From positions 248,001-312,000 of the forward strand of contig NZ_JAGSPK010000001.1 in NCBI RefSeq assembly GCF_018139565.1: DNA of 64,000 bases. Reading direction: 5' to 3'. Positions 54,548 through 63,847 of this stretch are shown here, in pieces. The notes under the pieces are model-generated. The model saw only the letters and a program-made list of their open reading frames with translations, was not told the origin of the DNA and made no database searches. This DNA is from Cognatundibacterium rivi (lineage in GTDB: Bacteria; Pseudomonadota; Gammaproteobacteria; Burkholderiales; Burkholderiaceae_D). The position numbers were made by a program, and so were the translations under genes. Positions within the stretch are counted from its first letter, which is position 1. Each line of letters starts with the position of its first letter.

Positions 54548-54757
54548 AGAACTCATTTCATCAATAGGGGTGAGATACGTTTGCTTCATAACGCAGTCCG
54601 GCACGCGTTATGAGGCAAACCCTCCGGGAGCGGGCGATTCAGGCGCATTGCTATGTTGCGCCGCTTGCTAAGGCGCCAGCCTTGGCTGCACGTCACGCCT
54701 TGCACTACATCCCGAATCACCTTGCTCGCACTCATCCCTATTGCTGAAATGAGTTCT
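54548..54757. repeat. 210-bp inverted-repeat element overlapping the end of the M20 gene
   Basis: The left end AGAACTCATTTCATCAATAG and the right end are 25/27 complementary over 27 bases. The interior has further hairpins (CATAACGC/GCGTTATG; GGCGCA/TGCGCC) and no gene. It looks like a MITE or REP-like element. Ninety bases of it are the 3' end of the M20 peptidase gene. Confidence 0.85.
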
Positions 54758-56206
54758 GGTTAAAAGCTGGTGATAAAACCGTACCATTTCCAGATAGTTT
54801 TTAACAGAGATGCGTTCATTTGTTCCATGAAAACGTGGTAAATCCTCACTAGTTGCCCTGACCGGTGAAAATTTAAATATATTCGGACTCAGTTTTTCAA
54901 AATGTCTTGAGTCGGTTGCGCCCAGCATTAAGCCTGGCGCAACGATGGTATTGGCGAAAACTTCACGTATGGTCTTGTGCAGCATCCGGTATGCGTCAGA
55001 GTCCACTGGTGACACTCTGGATGGTTCAGAGTTACCGTTGAGAGAGTTGATTCGGATCGCATCATTGCCAATCGTGGTTTTGATGTGTTCCATCACGCTG
55101 GCCTGCGTATCGCCCGGTAATGTACGGAAATTCACGGTTGCCTGAATTTGTCCGGGCAGGACATTATCTTTATTCCCCGCATGTACCATCGTCAGTGCGG
55201 TAGTTGTTCTCAGCGTTGCGTTCGTGCTGGCGCTTTTTTCAAGTTCATGTTGTACCAGCGGTGCGAATAACCACAAATTCGATAACAAGATGCGGTTCAG
55301 GCCGTGCATTTCAGGCGCGATGGTTTCAAACATATCGAGCGCAACACCGCGGATATTAGCGGGCAACTGATGTTGTTCGAGTTTGCTCAGCGCGTTGCTC
55401 ATCATCCCTATCGCTGTTTTTTGTGGCGGCATAGACGAATGACCCGGCGTTGTATCCAGGCTCAACTGCATGCTGGCATAACCTTTTTCGGCAACGCCTA
55501 TCAATGCGGCAGACTGATCCAGACCTTTTAAGATGCCTTCAGTGACCAGCATTCCTTCATCCAGTATGAATTCGAAGCGGATATTGCGGTTTTCCAGTAA
55601 CGCGGCAATCGCTTTTGCACCGTGCAGGCCGCCGACTTCTTCATCATGACCAAAGGCCAGATAAATTGTCTGACGGGGCTGAAAGCCAGCGCCCAGCGCC
55701 GTTTCTATCGCTTCCATGATGGCAAACAAATTGCCTTTATCGTCCCACGCACCACGTCCCCAGATGTAGCCATCTTTTACTACGCCGGCAAATGGCGGTT
55801 CTTGCCACAAGTGCTCAGTGCCGGGTGCCACCGGTACGACATCCTGATGCGCCATCAGCAAGATCGGCCTGGCATTTGCATCCGTACCTTGCCAACGATA
55901 CAGCAGACTATGTTCTGCGACATTTTCGCGTTGTAATTTTGAGTGAACCAAAGGAAAGGACTTTTCCAGTAAGGCGTGTAACGCGTTAAACGCTGCTGAT
56001 TGCGTTTGCATTTTGTCGGCACTTGCTATCGTTGGCAGACGCAAGGCGCTTGCCAGGCGTTGAGCGGCGGCCTGCTCGTCAAGCTTGATGATGGCTGCTG
56101 GTTGTACAGGTATTTGTCTGGAAGACTGACGCAGCGTATTTGCTCCAATGACCAGAACGACTCCCAGCAAGACAATGATGAGGAATAAAAAAATCCGCTT
56201 GATCAT
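54668..56206 (-). CDS. M20-family carboxypeptidase (CPS/YscS type)
   Basis: The 512-residue product has an N-terminal membrane anchor (about residues 3-20) and M20 metallopeptidase motifs: LLMAHQDVVPV, GRGAWDDKGNLFAIMEA, FGHDEEVGGLHGA, and a late FHGTNERISVKNY. It is of the carboxypeptidase S/PM20D1 group. The last ~28 residues (after HQLLTRTH, rich in Cys, Asp and Arg) are encoded by a repeat element, so the natural C-terminus was probably replaced. The fold should be complete before that point. Confidence 0.92.
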   Translation of the reverse strand: MIKRIFLFLIIVLLGVVLVIGANTLRQSSRQIPVQPAAIIKLDEQAAAQRLASALRLPTIASADKMQTQSAAFNALHALLEKSFPLVHSKLQRENVAEHSLLYRWQGTDANARPILLMAHQDVVPVAPGTEHLWQEPPFAGVVKDGYIWGRGAWDDKGNLFAIMEAIETALGAGFQPRQTIYLAFGHDEEVGGLHGAKAIAALLENRNIRFEFILDEGMLVTEGILKGLDQSAALIGVAEKGYASMQLSLDTTPGHSSMPPQKTAIGMMSNALSKLEQHQLPANIRGVALDMFETIAPEMHGLNRILLSNLWLFAPLVQHELEKSASTNATLRTTTALTMVHAGNKDNVLPGQIQATVNFRTLPGDTQASVMEHIKTTIGNDAIRINSLNGNSEPSRVSPVDSDAYRMLHKTIREVFANTIVAPGLMLGATDSRHFEKLSPNIFKFSPVRATSEDLPRFHGTNERISVKNYLEMVRFYHQLLTRTHFSNRDECEQGDSGCSARRDVQPRLAP

Positions 56207-56383
56207 GGTACTTTCTCATTGAATAGGATAAATTGCCAATTTAGACAGCCTATCATTTCACAAATTTCAGATTCCAGGTGAGTTACGCAAAGGATGGATG
56301 AACGTTTTTGTTTTGATGCGAGCATGACGACCCTGAATTTACCCGGGCTGAGATTCGATTTTTGATTAAGACTGATTTCCAAC

Positions 56384-58576
56384 ATGATACAAACGGGACT
56401 ACACACCAGTCGTATTGCTAAAACATTTGCAATCAGTCTGGTGGTGGCAATTGTGCTTGCGGCCGGGGTATTTGTCTGGACGCTGCGTTTGCAAGAAATA
56501 CATAAGTGGGAAAAGCAGACGGAAACCTTCAGCGTTGTGCTGGCAGAAAACACCAGTCAGCAGATGGATTTTGCTTACACTGCCCTGGGTAATATCGCTG
56601 AACGCATACAAGACCGTTGGAGTATCAGCGCAGAATACCTGTCATCCAAACTTGGTACCTACGATTTCCATCAGTTTCTGAAAGAAAAGGTCGCCCTGTT
56701 TCCGGCAATCGAGGTCATATCTATTCTCGACGTAGATGGGAATGTCATCAGTACCTCCAGGAATTTCCCGTCACCCGCCTATAACCTTGCTGATCGCGAC
56801 TATTTTCAGGTGCAGCGCGATCATCCTACGCAGGGAATTTATCTCAGTAATCCTGTGCGCAGCAAAACAACCGGCGACTGGATATTTTTTCTCAGCCATC
56901 GTCTGACTGGCAGTGACGGCGAGTTTATTGGCGTTGCCATCATCGGCATCTCACCGAAGTTTTACACCAAATTTTATGAAAAACTGAACGTTGATGGCCA
57001 TGTCTCCATTTCACTGCTGAGAGACGATTTTACTTACCTCGCCCGCTGGCCGGACACTGACGCGGTCATGGGAACGAAGCATGCTGCTGCCAGCATTCAT
57101 CATCGCAGTATCGATGCAGATGATAAAAAATCGCTTGTGATCACCCCCGATACTTCCGCTTTTGAATACGGTAAGTCCAGCATAACGGCTATCCAATATC
57201 TCGAGAAATATCCATTGATTGTTTATTTTTCTGTGGATGAAAATCTGTATTTATCTGACTGGCATGCGATCAGCCTGGCGGTTGCAATAGTGGCCGTTGC
57301 TGCCATTGCTGCCGTGATCGCTGCATTTCGCGTATTGATACAGTTATTCATACAAAAAGAAAGTGATATGCAGGTGATGACGGAGCTGAAACGTGAGGCT
57401 GATGTCATTAACCGAAACCAGACCAGACTGTTGCAAAATCTGACGGAACAGCAAAAAGCACTAAAGGAATCATCCGATCGTTTGCAGGCGATTTTCCAGA
57501 ATGCTGCTGATGGTATTGTGATGACGGATGATGCCGGCATTGTCGAAGCGATTAACCCTGCTGCTGTTGCTATCTATGGCTACTCATCAGAGGAAGTAGT
57601 GGGCAAGGCAAATCATTTGTTCTCGCCTGATGGCAAGCTCGATATGCTGGAAATCGCGATCAATAACGACGATTTTCAGCAAACAAGGCGTTTGCGTATA
57701 GAAACGGAACGCTTACGCAGAGATGGCAGCTTGTTTCCGGCGGAATTGTCGATCAGTGAATATAGTCTGGCAGGAAAACGTAAGCTGATCACCATCGTGC
57801 GGGATATCTCTGAACGTCGCAAAATAGACCGGATGAAGAATGAATTCATTTCTACGGTCAGCCATGAATTACGCACGCCTTTGACCGCAATTCGCGGCGC
57901 TCTTGGCTTACTCGTCGGAGGGGCGGCAGGAGGAATACCGGAAAAATTGCAGCCTTTAATTTTGATGGCACATAAAAACAGTGAAAGCCTGACGCGCCTG
58001 ATCAATGATTTACTGGACATCCAAAAAATTGAGGCGGGGAAAATGGATTTCGCATTTGAACGCCTGAATTTACTCAGCTTGCTCGAACTTGCTGTGCAAC
58101 AAAATCAAAGCATTGCAGAGGGACTCGGTATCCGTTTAGAAATTGATGTGGATTTGCCAAAGATACGGCCCATTGAAATTAATGTTGATCAGGGACGTTT
58201 CCAGCAGGTACTCGCCAATCTGATTTCTAATGCCTGCAAGTATTCACCGGAGGGTGGTGTTGTGCGTGTCATTGCTTTAGTTGTCAGCGCATGTACGGTA
58301 CGTGTTTTGGTCACTGACCAGGGCGGCGGTGTACCAGAAAACTTCAGAGACAGGATCTTTAAGAAATTTTCTCAGGCTGATTCGTCTGATACGAGAGCCA
58401 AAGGCGGAACCGGTCTGGGATTGGCAATTTCCAAGGTGATTATTCAGCAAATGCACGGTGAAATCGGTTTTTATAACTTGCTCCCTGAGCAGGGCGGCGG
58501 CGCGCATTTTTACATTGATTTACCGATTGTGGCGGCGTCGCAATCGCTTATATCAAACCTAAGTCCTGTCCTTTGA
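56384..58576 (+). CDS. Orphan membrane sensor histidine kinase (Cache-PAS)
   Basis: The 730-residue kinase has a membrane segment at about 14-34, a periplasmic double-Cache domain with DRDYFQVQRDHPTQGIYLS, a second membrane segment near 290-312, a coiled coil, a PAS domain (QNAADGIVMTDDAGIVEAIN), HisKA (FISTVSHELRTPLTAIRGAL) and the ATPase domain (NLISNACKYSPEGG, GTGLGLAISK). No response regulator is adjacent, so it is an orphan. Its 3' end overlaps the convergent DUF1501 gene by 29 bp. Confidence 0.93.
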   Translation: MIQTGLHTSRIAKTFAISLVVAIVLAAGVFVWTLRLQEIHKWEKQTETFSVVLAENTSQQMDFAYTALGNIAERIQDRWSISAEYLSSKLGTYDFHQFLKEKVALFPAIEVISILDVDGNVISTSRNFPSPAYNLADRDYFQVQRDHPTQGIYLSNPVRSKTTGDWIFFLSHRLTGSDGEFIGVAIIGISPKFYTKFYEKLNVDGHVSISLLRDDFTYLARWPDTDAVMGTKHAAASIHHRSIDADDKKSLVITPDTSAFEYGKSSITAIQYLEKYPLIVYFSVDENLYLSDWHAISLAVAIVAVAAIAAVIAAFRVLIQLFIQKESDMQVMTELKREADVINRNQTRLLQNLTEQQKALKESSDRLQAIFQNAADGIVMTDDAGIVEAINPAAVAIYGYSSEEVVGKANHLFSPDGKLDMLEIAINNDDFQQTRRLRIETERLRRDGSLFPAELSISEYSLAGKRKLITIVRDISERRKIDRMKNEFISTVSHELRTPLTAIRGALGLLVGGAAGGIPEKLQPLILMAHKNSESLTRLINDLLDIQKIEAGKMDFAFERLNLLSLLELAVQQNQSIAEGLGIRLEIDVDLPKIRPIEINVDQGRFQQVLANLISNACKYSPEGGVVRVIALVVSACTVRVLVTDQGGGVPENFRDRIFKKFSQADSSDTRAKGGTGLGLAISKVIIQQMHGEIGFYNLLPEQGGGAHFYIDLPIVAASQSLISNLSPVL

Positions 58577-59774
58577 CTCCGTTGAAAACGGTGTCGAGTT
58601 GCCGGGGATTGAGTCCATATATACGACTGAACAGTCCGCCAAGTACGGCACGATATTCATTCAATACCGGATAGTCGCGATTTTGAAATAATTGGCCGGG
58701 TGTCAGTGCTACCTGTTCGCCGTAAATCTGACCACCGCGTATGCCTCCACCGAGTACCCAATAGACGCTGCCATGCCCGTGGTCAGTGCCACGTTTTCCA
58801 TTTTCACGGAATGTACGTCCGAATTCACTGATTACAACAACAGTCGTGTTACGCCACTGGTCGCCCATGGCATTTTTGTAGGCGAGCAGACCGCGTCCGA
58901 GTTCCTCGAACTTATTTGCCAGCACGCCTGTTTCAGCGCCCTGATTCACGTGCGTATCCCAGCCACCGACATCAATGAATCCGAGTGCATATTTTTCCCG
59001 CATCATTCTGGCAATGCGCTGCGCTTCCAGCTCAAATCCTTTGGTGCTGATCGCATTGCGGTTGGCGGCGTTCATTTCTTCCTGCATTTCTTTCACCACT
59101 TCCTGGCGAACAGCAAAGCCTTCATTGACTTGCTGCGCCAGTGCAGTCTTGCGATACATTTGTTCTATCAATTGATTCTGATGTTCGTTCAGACCGGATT
59201 TTGCAATGCTTTTTAACGCGGTGTTTCCGACTTGTACATTGCCTTGCAGAATAAGTGGCAGTTGGTCGGTGAACGCCATAGCTGGTGCCGATTTTCCGTC
59301 GTTTTTCCCGCCATTGATGACGGCTGCCAGACGGTTTAAAAAGCCTGAATGAAAATTCCGGGTGGTATTGAGCGCTTGCCCGAGTTCTATGCTGTCCTGC
59401 GTTTCAAAATGACTGCGCGATAGATCGTCAATACCGGCAAAAGGAATAAAGGCGATTTCCTTATTCTGATACATAGGGTAGAGCGTGTCGCGCAATGCGG
59501 GATGTAAGCCCCAATCGGCATTCAATGCGATAGCACTGCCGGGTTCGTTGCCGGGACGCCTGATCGCAATAGTCGGACGGGATTCATAATAAAAATCGCT
59601 GGCCGTCGGCACCAGAAAATTGCTGGCATCGTAAGCGCCGCGTAAAAATACCAGCAACAGACGGTTTTGCGTGGCCGGTGCCGCAAGTAGCTGACTACTG
59701 TAAGTAACACCCGGCAACGCAGCCATACTGGCCAGGCACTGCAATAATTGGCGACGGTTCATATTGATTTTCAT
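58548..59774 (-). CDS. DUF1501 family exported protein
   Basis: The 408-residue product has an N-terminal NRRQLLQCLASMAALPG signal that resembles a Tat leader (RRQ-type) and the sulfatase-like fold of DUF1501: LLLVFLRGAYDASNFL, GGWDTHVNQGAETG, VISEFGRTFRENG and GTDHGHGSVYWVLGG. The family is almost always paired with a DUF1800 gene, as here (57 bp upstream). It is presumed periplasmic; function unknown. Confidence 0.93.
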   Translation of the reverse strand: MKINMNRRQLLQCLASMAALPGVTYSSQLLAAPATQNRLLLVFLRGAYDASNFLVPTASDFYYESRPTIAIRRPGNEPGSAIALNADWGLHPALRDTLYPMYQNKEIAFIPFAGIDDLSRSHFETQDSIELGQALNTTRNFHSGFLNRLAAVINGGKNDGKSAPAMAFTDQLPLILQGNVQVGNTALKSIAKSGLNEHQNQLIEQMYRKTALAQQVNEGFAVRQEVVKEMQEEMNAANRNAISTKGFELEAQRIARMMREKYALGFIDVGGWDTHVNQGAETGVLANKFEELGRGLLAYKNAMGDQWRNTTVVVISEFGRTFRENGKRGTDHGHGSVYWVLGGGIRGGQIYGEQVALTPGQLFQNRDYPVLNEYRAVLGGLFSRIYGLNPRQLDTVFNGVKGQDLGLI

Positions 59775-59831
59775 CCGGTGTGTTTGTTCATCATTCGGTC
59801 AGTTATCGATGGCGGTACCCGTTTGTAATTG

Positions 59832-61424
59832 CTATCGGCGCATCATTTCCGGCGAGGCGAGAAATAAGGTACTCCACTCTCCGGGTGTAGCTGCCTGCTG
59901 CAATGTCTGTTGTGTGTCCGTGCTGAATGTCTGTACCCAGTTTTTGACATACAACGAACTTGCAATGGCCGGCGTACGCGGTTTTTCTGCTGAAACCTGC
60001 TGATCTGTTTTGAAGAGTGCAGGTGTGCCATAGGCGATATTGCGGGCAACATCAAAGCGAACAGTCATTTGTCCCGGGCTCGCCCAGGCACTTTCTGTCA
60101 TGGCGTATCCGTCCGGCGTCTGCCGGCCGTTGAGTGGCTGACCCATCATGTTGAGCCAACTGATAATCGGAGCTGCGTTGACAATGCAACTCCCGTCGTA
60201 CGCAAGCCGCAAAGAGGAAACCGCGTAGTGCACGGGATCTTTGAGCTTGTGTCCTAAAGAAGCAATAAATTCCTGTGAGTCAAACATTGTGCGCAAGGTG
60301 ACTGGAATATCACCATCGCTTTGCAGAAAGCTGTTGGCCATCGCTTGTATCAGCGTTTCTGATGGCGTGTCAGAGACAAAATACGTTGCCAGTTTCCGGC
60401 TGATAAAGCGCGCCGTCGCTGGTTGCCGGCTCAGCAGTGTCAGTGTCTCCTCAACCTCATTGATACCGCGCCCTTTGATGTTGTTACCTAATATCTGCTT
60501 GTTGCCAAAGTCGTGTCGCTGCGGATTGAATTCAAACAAACCTTTGCGCAGATAAAATTTACTTAATTCAGTCTTCATTCGAGGTGTGTCTGTACCCAGA
60601 TTGATACCGACGCCAGTAAGAACCCGCGCCAGTTCTTGTACATCTTTCTGGGTATAGCCACTATTGACGCCCATCGTGTGCAATTCCATTAATTCACGGG
60701 CATAGTTTTCGTTAATGCGACCATTCGCATTATGTTCGTTATCAAGATAGCGCAGCATCGCTGGGTGATATACGGTGGCTTTGAGCAATTCGCGGAAATT
60801 ACCTAAGGCATGCGGACGTATCGCATGCTCCTCAAAATCACCGACCATGGCCCTCAGATTATGTTTGCCTGCATGAATATTGAAATGATTCATCCAAAAC
60901 CAGGTCATTTGTTCCTGCAACTGATTCGGCGAATAGATATCGCGCAAGAGCGAGCGTGTTGCCGCTTCTTTGGCCAGACGGTTTAGCTCTTGCTGATACT
61001 CTTTCCGCAGGCTGTCGTCAGTGCCTTTTTGCTGGTCGGCGACGATGCGTTTGTGTTCCAGTTCCCTGACGATATTTTCTACAGGTTGCTGTGAAATCGT
61101 CATCGCACCGATTTGTGCCTGTACGGTTGGTGGCACGACGCTGGCCCGTCCGCGCAGCTGCTGATCAAGGAATTTGTCCATGCCAACCGCTTGCAATTGT
61201 TGATAAGCAGAGAAGTTGCTACCCCAGGTCAGCCGATTGAGCAGCAGCTCTGGCTGGACGTTCGCTTTTGCAAAAGTATTGCTGCTGGGGGGAAGAAATC
61301 TGGATGGTCCTGCATCCGTCACCCGGTTTGGCGCGGGTGACGTCGTGCATCCTGACATGGTAAAAATAAGGATGAAAACCGGGCTTAAAGCCAGCAGACG
61401 CTGCAAAGGTGAGTCGCTCAACAT
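59832..61424 (-). CDS. DUF1800 family lipoprotein
   Basis: The ATG at 61424 preceded by GGAG gives 530 residues; a GTG seven codons upstream is an alternative. A lipobox-like MSGC lies near residue 25 after a hydrophobic leader. Core motifs are LLNRLTWGSNFSAYQQ, MTWFWMNHFNIHAGK, NENYARELMELHTMGV and YTQKDVQELARVLTG, the hallmark of DUF1800. It is transcribed just ahead of its DUF1501 partner. Confidence 0.93.
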   Translation of the reverse strand: MLSDSPLQRLLALSPVFILIFTMSGCTTSPAPNRVTDAGPSRFLPPSSNTFAKANVQPELLLNRLTWGSNFSAYQQLQAVGMDKFLDQQLRGRASVVPPTVQAQIGAMTISQQPVENIVRELEHKRIVADQQKGTDDSLRKEYQQELNRLAKEAATRSLLRDIYSPNQLQEQMTWFWMNHFNIHAGKHNLRAMVGDFEEHAIRPHALGNFRELLKATVYHPAMLRYLDNEHNANGRINENYARELMELHTMGVNSGYTQKDVQELARVLTGVGINLGTDTPRMKTELSKFYLRKGLFEFNPQRHDFGNKQILGNNIKGRGINEVEETLTLLSRQPATARFISRKLATYFVSDTPSETLIQAMANSFLQSDGDIPVTLRTMFDSQEFIASLGHKLKDPVHYAVSSLRLAYDGSCIVNAAPIISWLNMMGQPLNGRQTPDGYAMTESAWASPGQMTVRFDVARNIAYGTPALFKTDQQVSAEKPRTPAIASSLYVKNWVQTFSTDTQQTLQQAATPGEWSTLFLASPEMMRR

Positions 61425-61547
61425 GGAAGTCACTTCTCCGGGCACTATTGATGACCATCAGCATACAACGTATTGTCCGGTGATTGGATGACCTGTAAGT
61501 GACGAAATGCAACCGAGTGTGAGCGTTACCTCAGAAAAAGTAACAGA

Positions 61548-62237
61548 TCAGATGATATCGCCGCTCTCGTCTGACAGACTTTCCAGTGGCGAGCTGTCGG
61601 CCTGATCCTGCTCAAAATAGCCGGGGAGCAGCCCGCCGTCAGCATGGGTAAGATTGGTCGCTGAGGCGTTATCTGTCATTGCCTGATGCGAATTGCCGTT
61701 CATCAGATGGCTGATGCCCTGAAACAAAAAGGCGCCGGCAGCCACACTGGCGGCTGTTGCGGCAACGGTTCCAAGCATGCTGCCACCCGTATTACCGAAA
61801 AAACTGCTTGCTGGCGCTGTCGCAACGGCAGTTGGCTGGCTGACTGGCACGGCTGCCATTGCCGGATAGGCTGCTAACGGGGCGCCAGTGACTGAGGTGC
61901 TGGTACTAGATGGAATATTTAACGGACGACTGCTGGCGCTGTTGCCCCAGTTACTTGCGGCAGGATCGAGGAATTGTGTTGGTGTCGTCCGATTTTGTGC
62001 AGCATTGAGTGCCTGTTGCTCATGCAAATCTGCCTGCAGGCTGGCAATCTGGCTGTTTGCATTTGCCAGTGCCTGTTCTAGCAATAATGCCCGTTGTACT
62101 AATAAGTAGCTTGCATCCGGTTGCTTGCTGACTGCCTCGCTGATCACGCTGGCGGCTTGTGGGTCTTTGGCAACGCCTTGAACCTGAACCAGTTGGGCGA
62201 GAAAATTCTGTAAAACCTGCATTTCTTGTGGTGACAT
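61548..62237 (-). CDS. DUF2076 family protein
   Basis: The 229-residue product opens with MSPQEMQVLQNFLAQLVQVQ and PDASYLLVQRALLLEQALA, the conserved head of DUF2076 (a coiled-coil family of periplasmic or envelope proteins). A Ser/Thr/Ala-rich middle, a Gly-Ala segment (LGTVAATAASVAAGAFLFQG) and an acidic C-terminus follow. Function unknown. AGGAGAAA precedes the start. Confidence 0.9.
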   Translation of the reverse strand: MSPQEMQVLQNFLAQLVQVQGVAKDPQAASVISEAVSKQPDASYLLVQRALLLEQALANANSQIASLQADLHEQQALNAAQNRTTPTQFLDPAASNWGNSASSRPLNIPSSTSTSVTGAPLAAYPAMAAVPVSQPTAVATAPASSFFGNTGGSMLGTVAATAASVAAGAFLFQGISHLMNGNSHQAMTDNASATNLTHADGGLLPGYFEQDQADSSPLESLSDESGDII

Positions 62238-62308
62238 ATTTTTCTCCTGAAATAAGCGCTAGGCATACTATCTGGTCATGCCACGGCTTTTTTCAATGCA
62301 GGTCTCTC

Positions 62309-63832
62309 TTAATGCTCGCGCAGTGCGCGCCGGTACTGTATTGCTTCCGCAACATGGGCTGAACTGATGTGATCTGCACCAGCCAGATCGGCAATCGTAC
62401 GCGCGACTTTCAGCACACGGTGATAGGCGCGGGCCGACCAGTTAAATTTGCTCATGGCATTTTTCAGCAACTGATCTGCATTCCCATCCGGGCGGCAGTA
62501 GGTATCAATTTCTGTGGTGGAAAGTAAATTATTGACCTTGCCTTGCCGCCGTTGCTGGCGTTCAAATGCGGCTTCTACCCGCTGCGCCACGACTGTGCTG
62601 GATTCTCCGCTTGCTTGTTTCAACAGATCCTCGTGCGGTAGTGCCGCTACCTGAATCTGTAAATCGATACGGTCCAGCAAAGGGCCGGAAATTTTATCCT
62701 GATAACGAGCGATAATATCCGGCGTGCAACGGCATTTGCCATTACTGTGGCCGAAGTAGCCGCACGGGCATGGATTCATGGCGGCGATGAGCTGAAAGCG
62801 GGCCGGAAAGTCTGCTTGCCGGGCAGCGCGGGAAATAGTGATGTGCCCGGATTCCAGTGGTTCACGTAATACTTCCAGAACCCGTCGATCGAACTCTGGC
62901 AGTTCATCAAGAAATAAAACACCCTGATGAGCCAGTGAAATTTCGCCCGGACGTGGCGTACCACCGCCACCAACCAGTGCAACGGCGGAGGCTGTGTGGT
63001 GTGGTGCACGAAAAGGGCGCGATTTCCATTTATCGATAGAGAAACCCGACGTCAGGGATTGTACTGCTGCTGATTCCAGTGCTTCCTGATCGGTCATGGA
63101 TGGCAGTATTCCCGGGAAACGGGCAGCCAGCATCGATTTTCCTGTCCCGGGTGGGCCGACCATCAGTACCGAATGATTCCCGGCAGCGGCAACCTCAAGT
63201 GCACGTTTTGCTTGCAACTGGCCTTTGACTTCGGAAAAATCAGGGTAGGTGCGACGTTGCATTGCGGCCTGTGGACGATGCCTCTGCAGCTTGTTTTCTT
63301 CGTCAACGGCGGCGAAGTGCGCACAAACCTGAAGCAGGGAGTCGGCCGGATAAATCGCCGCATCCGTTACCAAAGCAGCTTCATCGGCGTTGGCTCTGGG
63401 TAAAATAAATGCGGGTTCTGTGTGTCCGTCAGCTGTGCTTTTGCAGATCGCGAAGGTCATCGCCAGTGCACCACGGATGGGGCGTAATTCACCCGACAAT
63501 GATAATTCGCCAGCGAATTCGTATTGTGCGAGTGCGTCTGCGGGTATCTGTCCGGATGCTGCCAGTATGCCTAAGGCGATAGGCAAATCGAAACGGCCGG
63601 ATTCTTTGGGCAAATCTGCCGGCGCCAGATTGACCGTGATTCTTTTCGCTGGAAATTCAAAACGGGCATTTTGTAATGCTGCTCTGACGCGGTCCTTGGA
63701 CTCTTTTACTTCAGTTTCCGGGAGACCAACGATAGTAAAAGCGGGCAACCCATTCGCCAGATGGACTTCCACCGTCACTTGTGGAGCATCCATCCCATTG
63801 AGTGCGCGACTTTTAAGTACCGCCAGCGACAT
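62309..63832 (-). CDS. comM: YifB/ComM-family Mg-chelatase-like AAA+ ATPase
   Basis: The 507-residue product has an N-terminal Lon-S5-like domain (MSLAVLKSRALNGMDAPQVT), the AAA+ core with Walker A GPPGTGKSMLAARF and Walker B LFLDELPEF, a zinc-type CPCGYFGHSNGKCRC and the C-terminal helicase-lid YHRVLKVARTIADL. ComM is a branch-migration helicase that helps integrate DNA during natural transformation, so transformation is possible but not shown. It follows ubiK on the same strand. Confidence 0.95.
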   Translation of the reverse strand: MSLAVLKSRALNGMDAPQVTVEVHLANGLPAFTIVGLPETEVKESKDRVRAALQNARFEFPAKRITVNLAPADLPKESGRFDLPIALGILAASGQIPADALAQYEFAGELSLSGELRPIRGALAMTFAICKSTADGHTEPAFILPRANADEAALVTDAAIYPADSLLQVCAHFAAVDEENKLQRHRPQAAMQRRTYPDFSEVKGQLQAKRALEVAAAGNHSVLMVGPPGTGKSMLAARFPGILPSMTDQEALESAAVQSLTSGFSIDKWKSRPFRAPHHTASAVALVGGGGTPRPGEISLAHQGVLFLDELPEFDRRVLEVLREPLESGHITISRAARQADFPARFQLIAAMNPCPCGYFGHSNGKCRCTPDIIARYQDKISGPLLDRIDLQIQVAALPHEDLLKQASGESSTVVAQRVEAAFERQQRRQGKVNNLLSTTEIDTYCRPDGNADQLLKNAMSKFNWSARAYHRVLKVARTIADLAGADHISSAHVAEAIQYRRALREH

Positions 63833-63847
63833 ATCCGGAGCGCCCTG

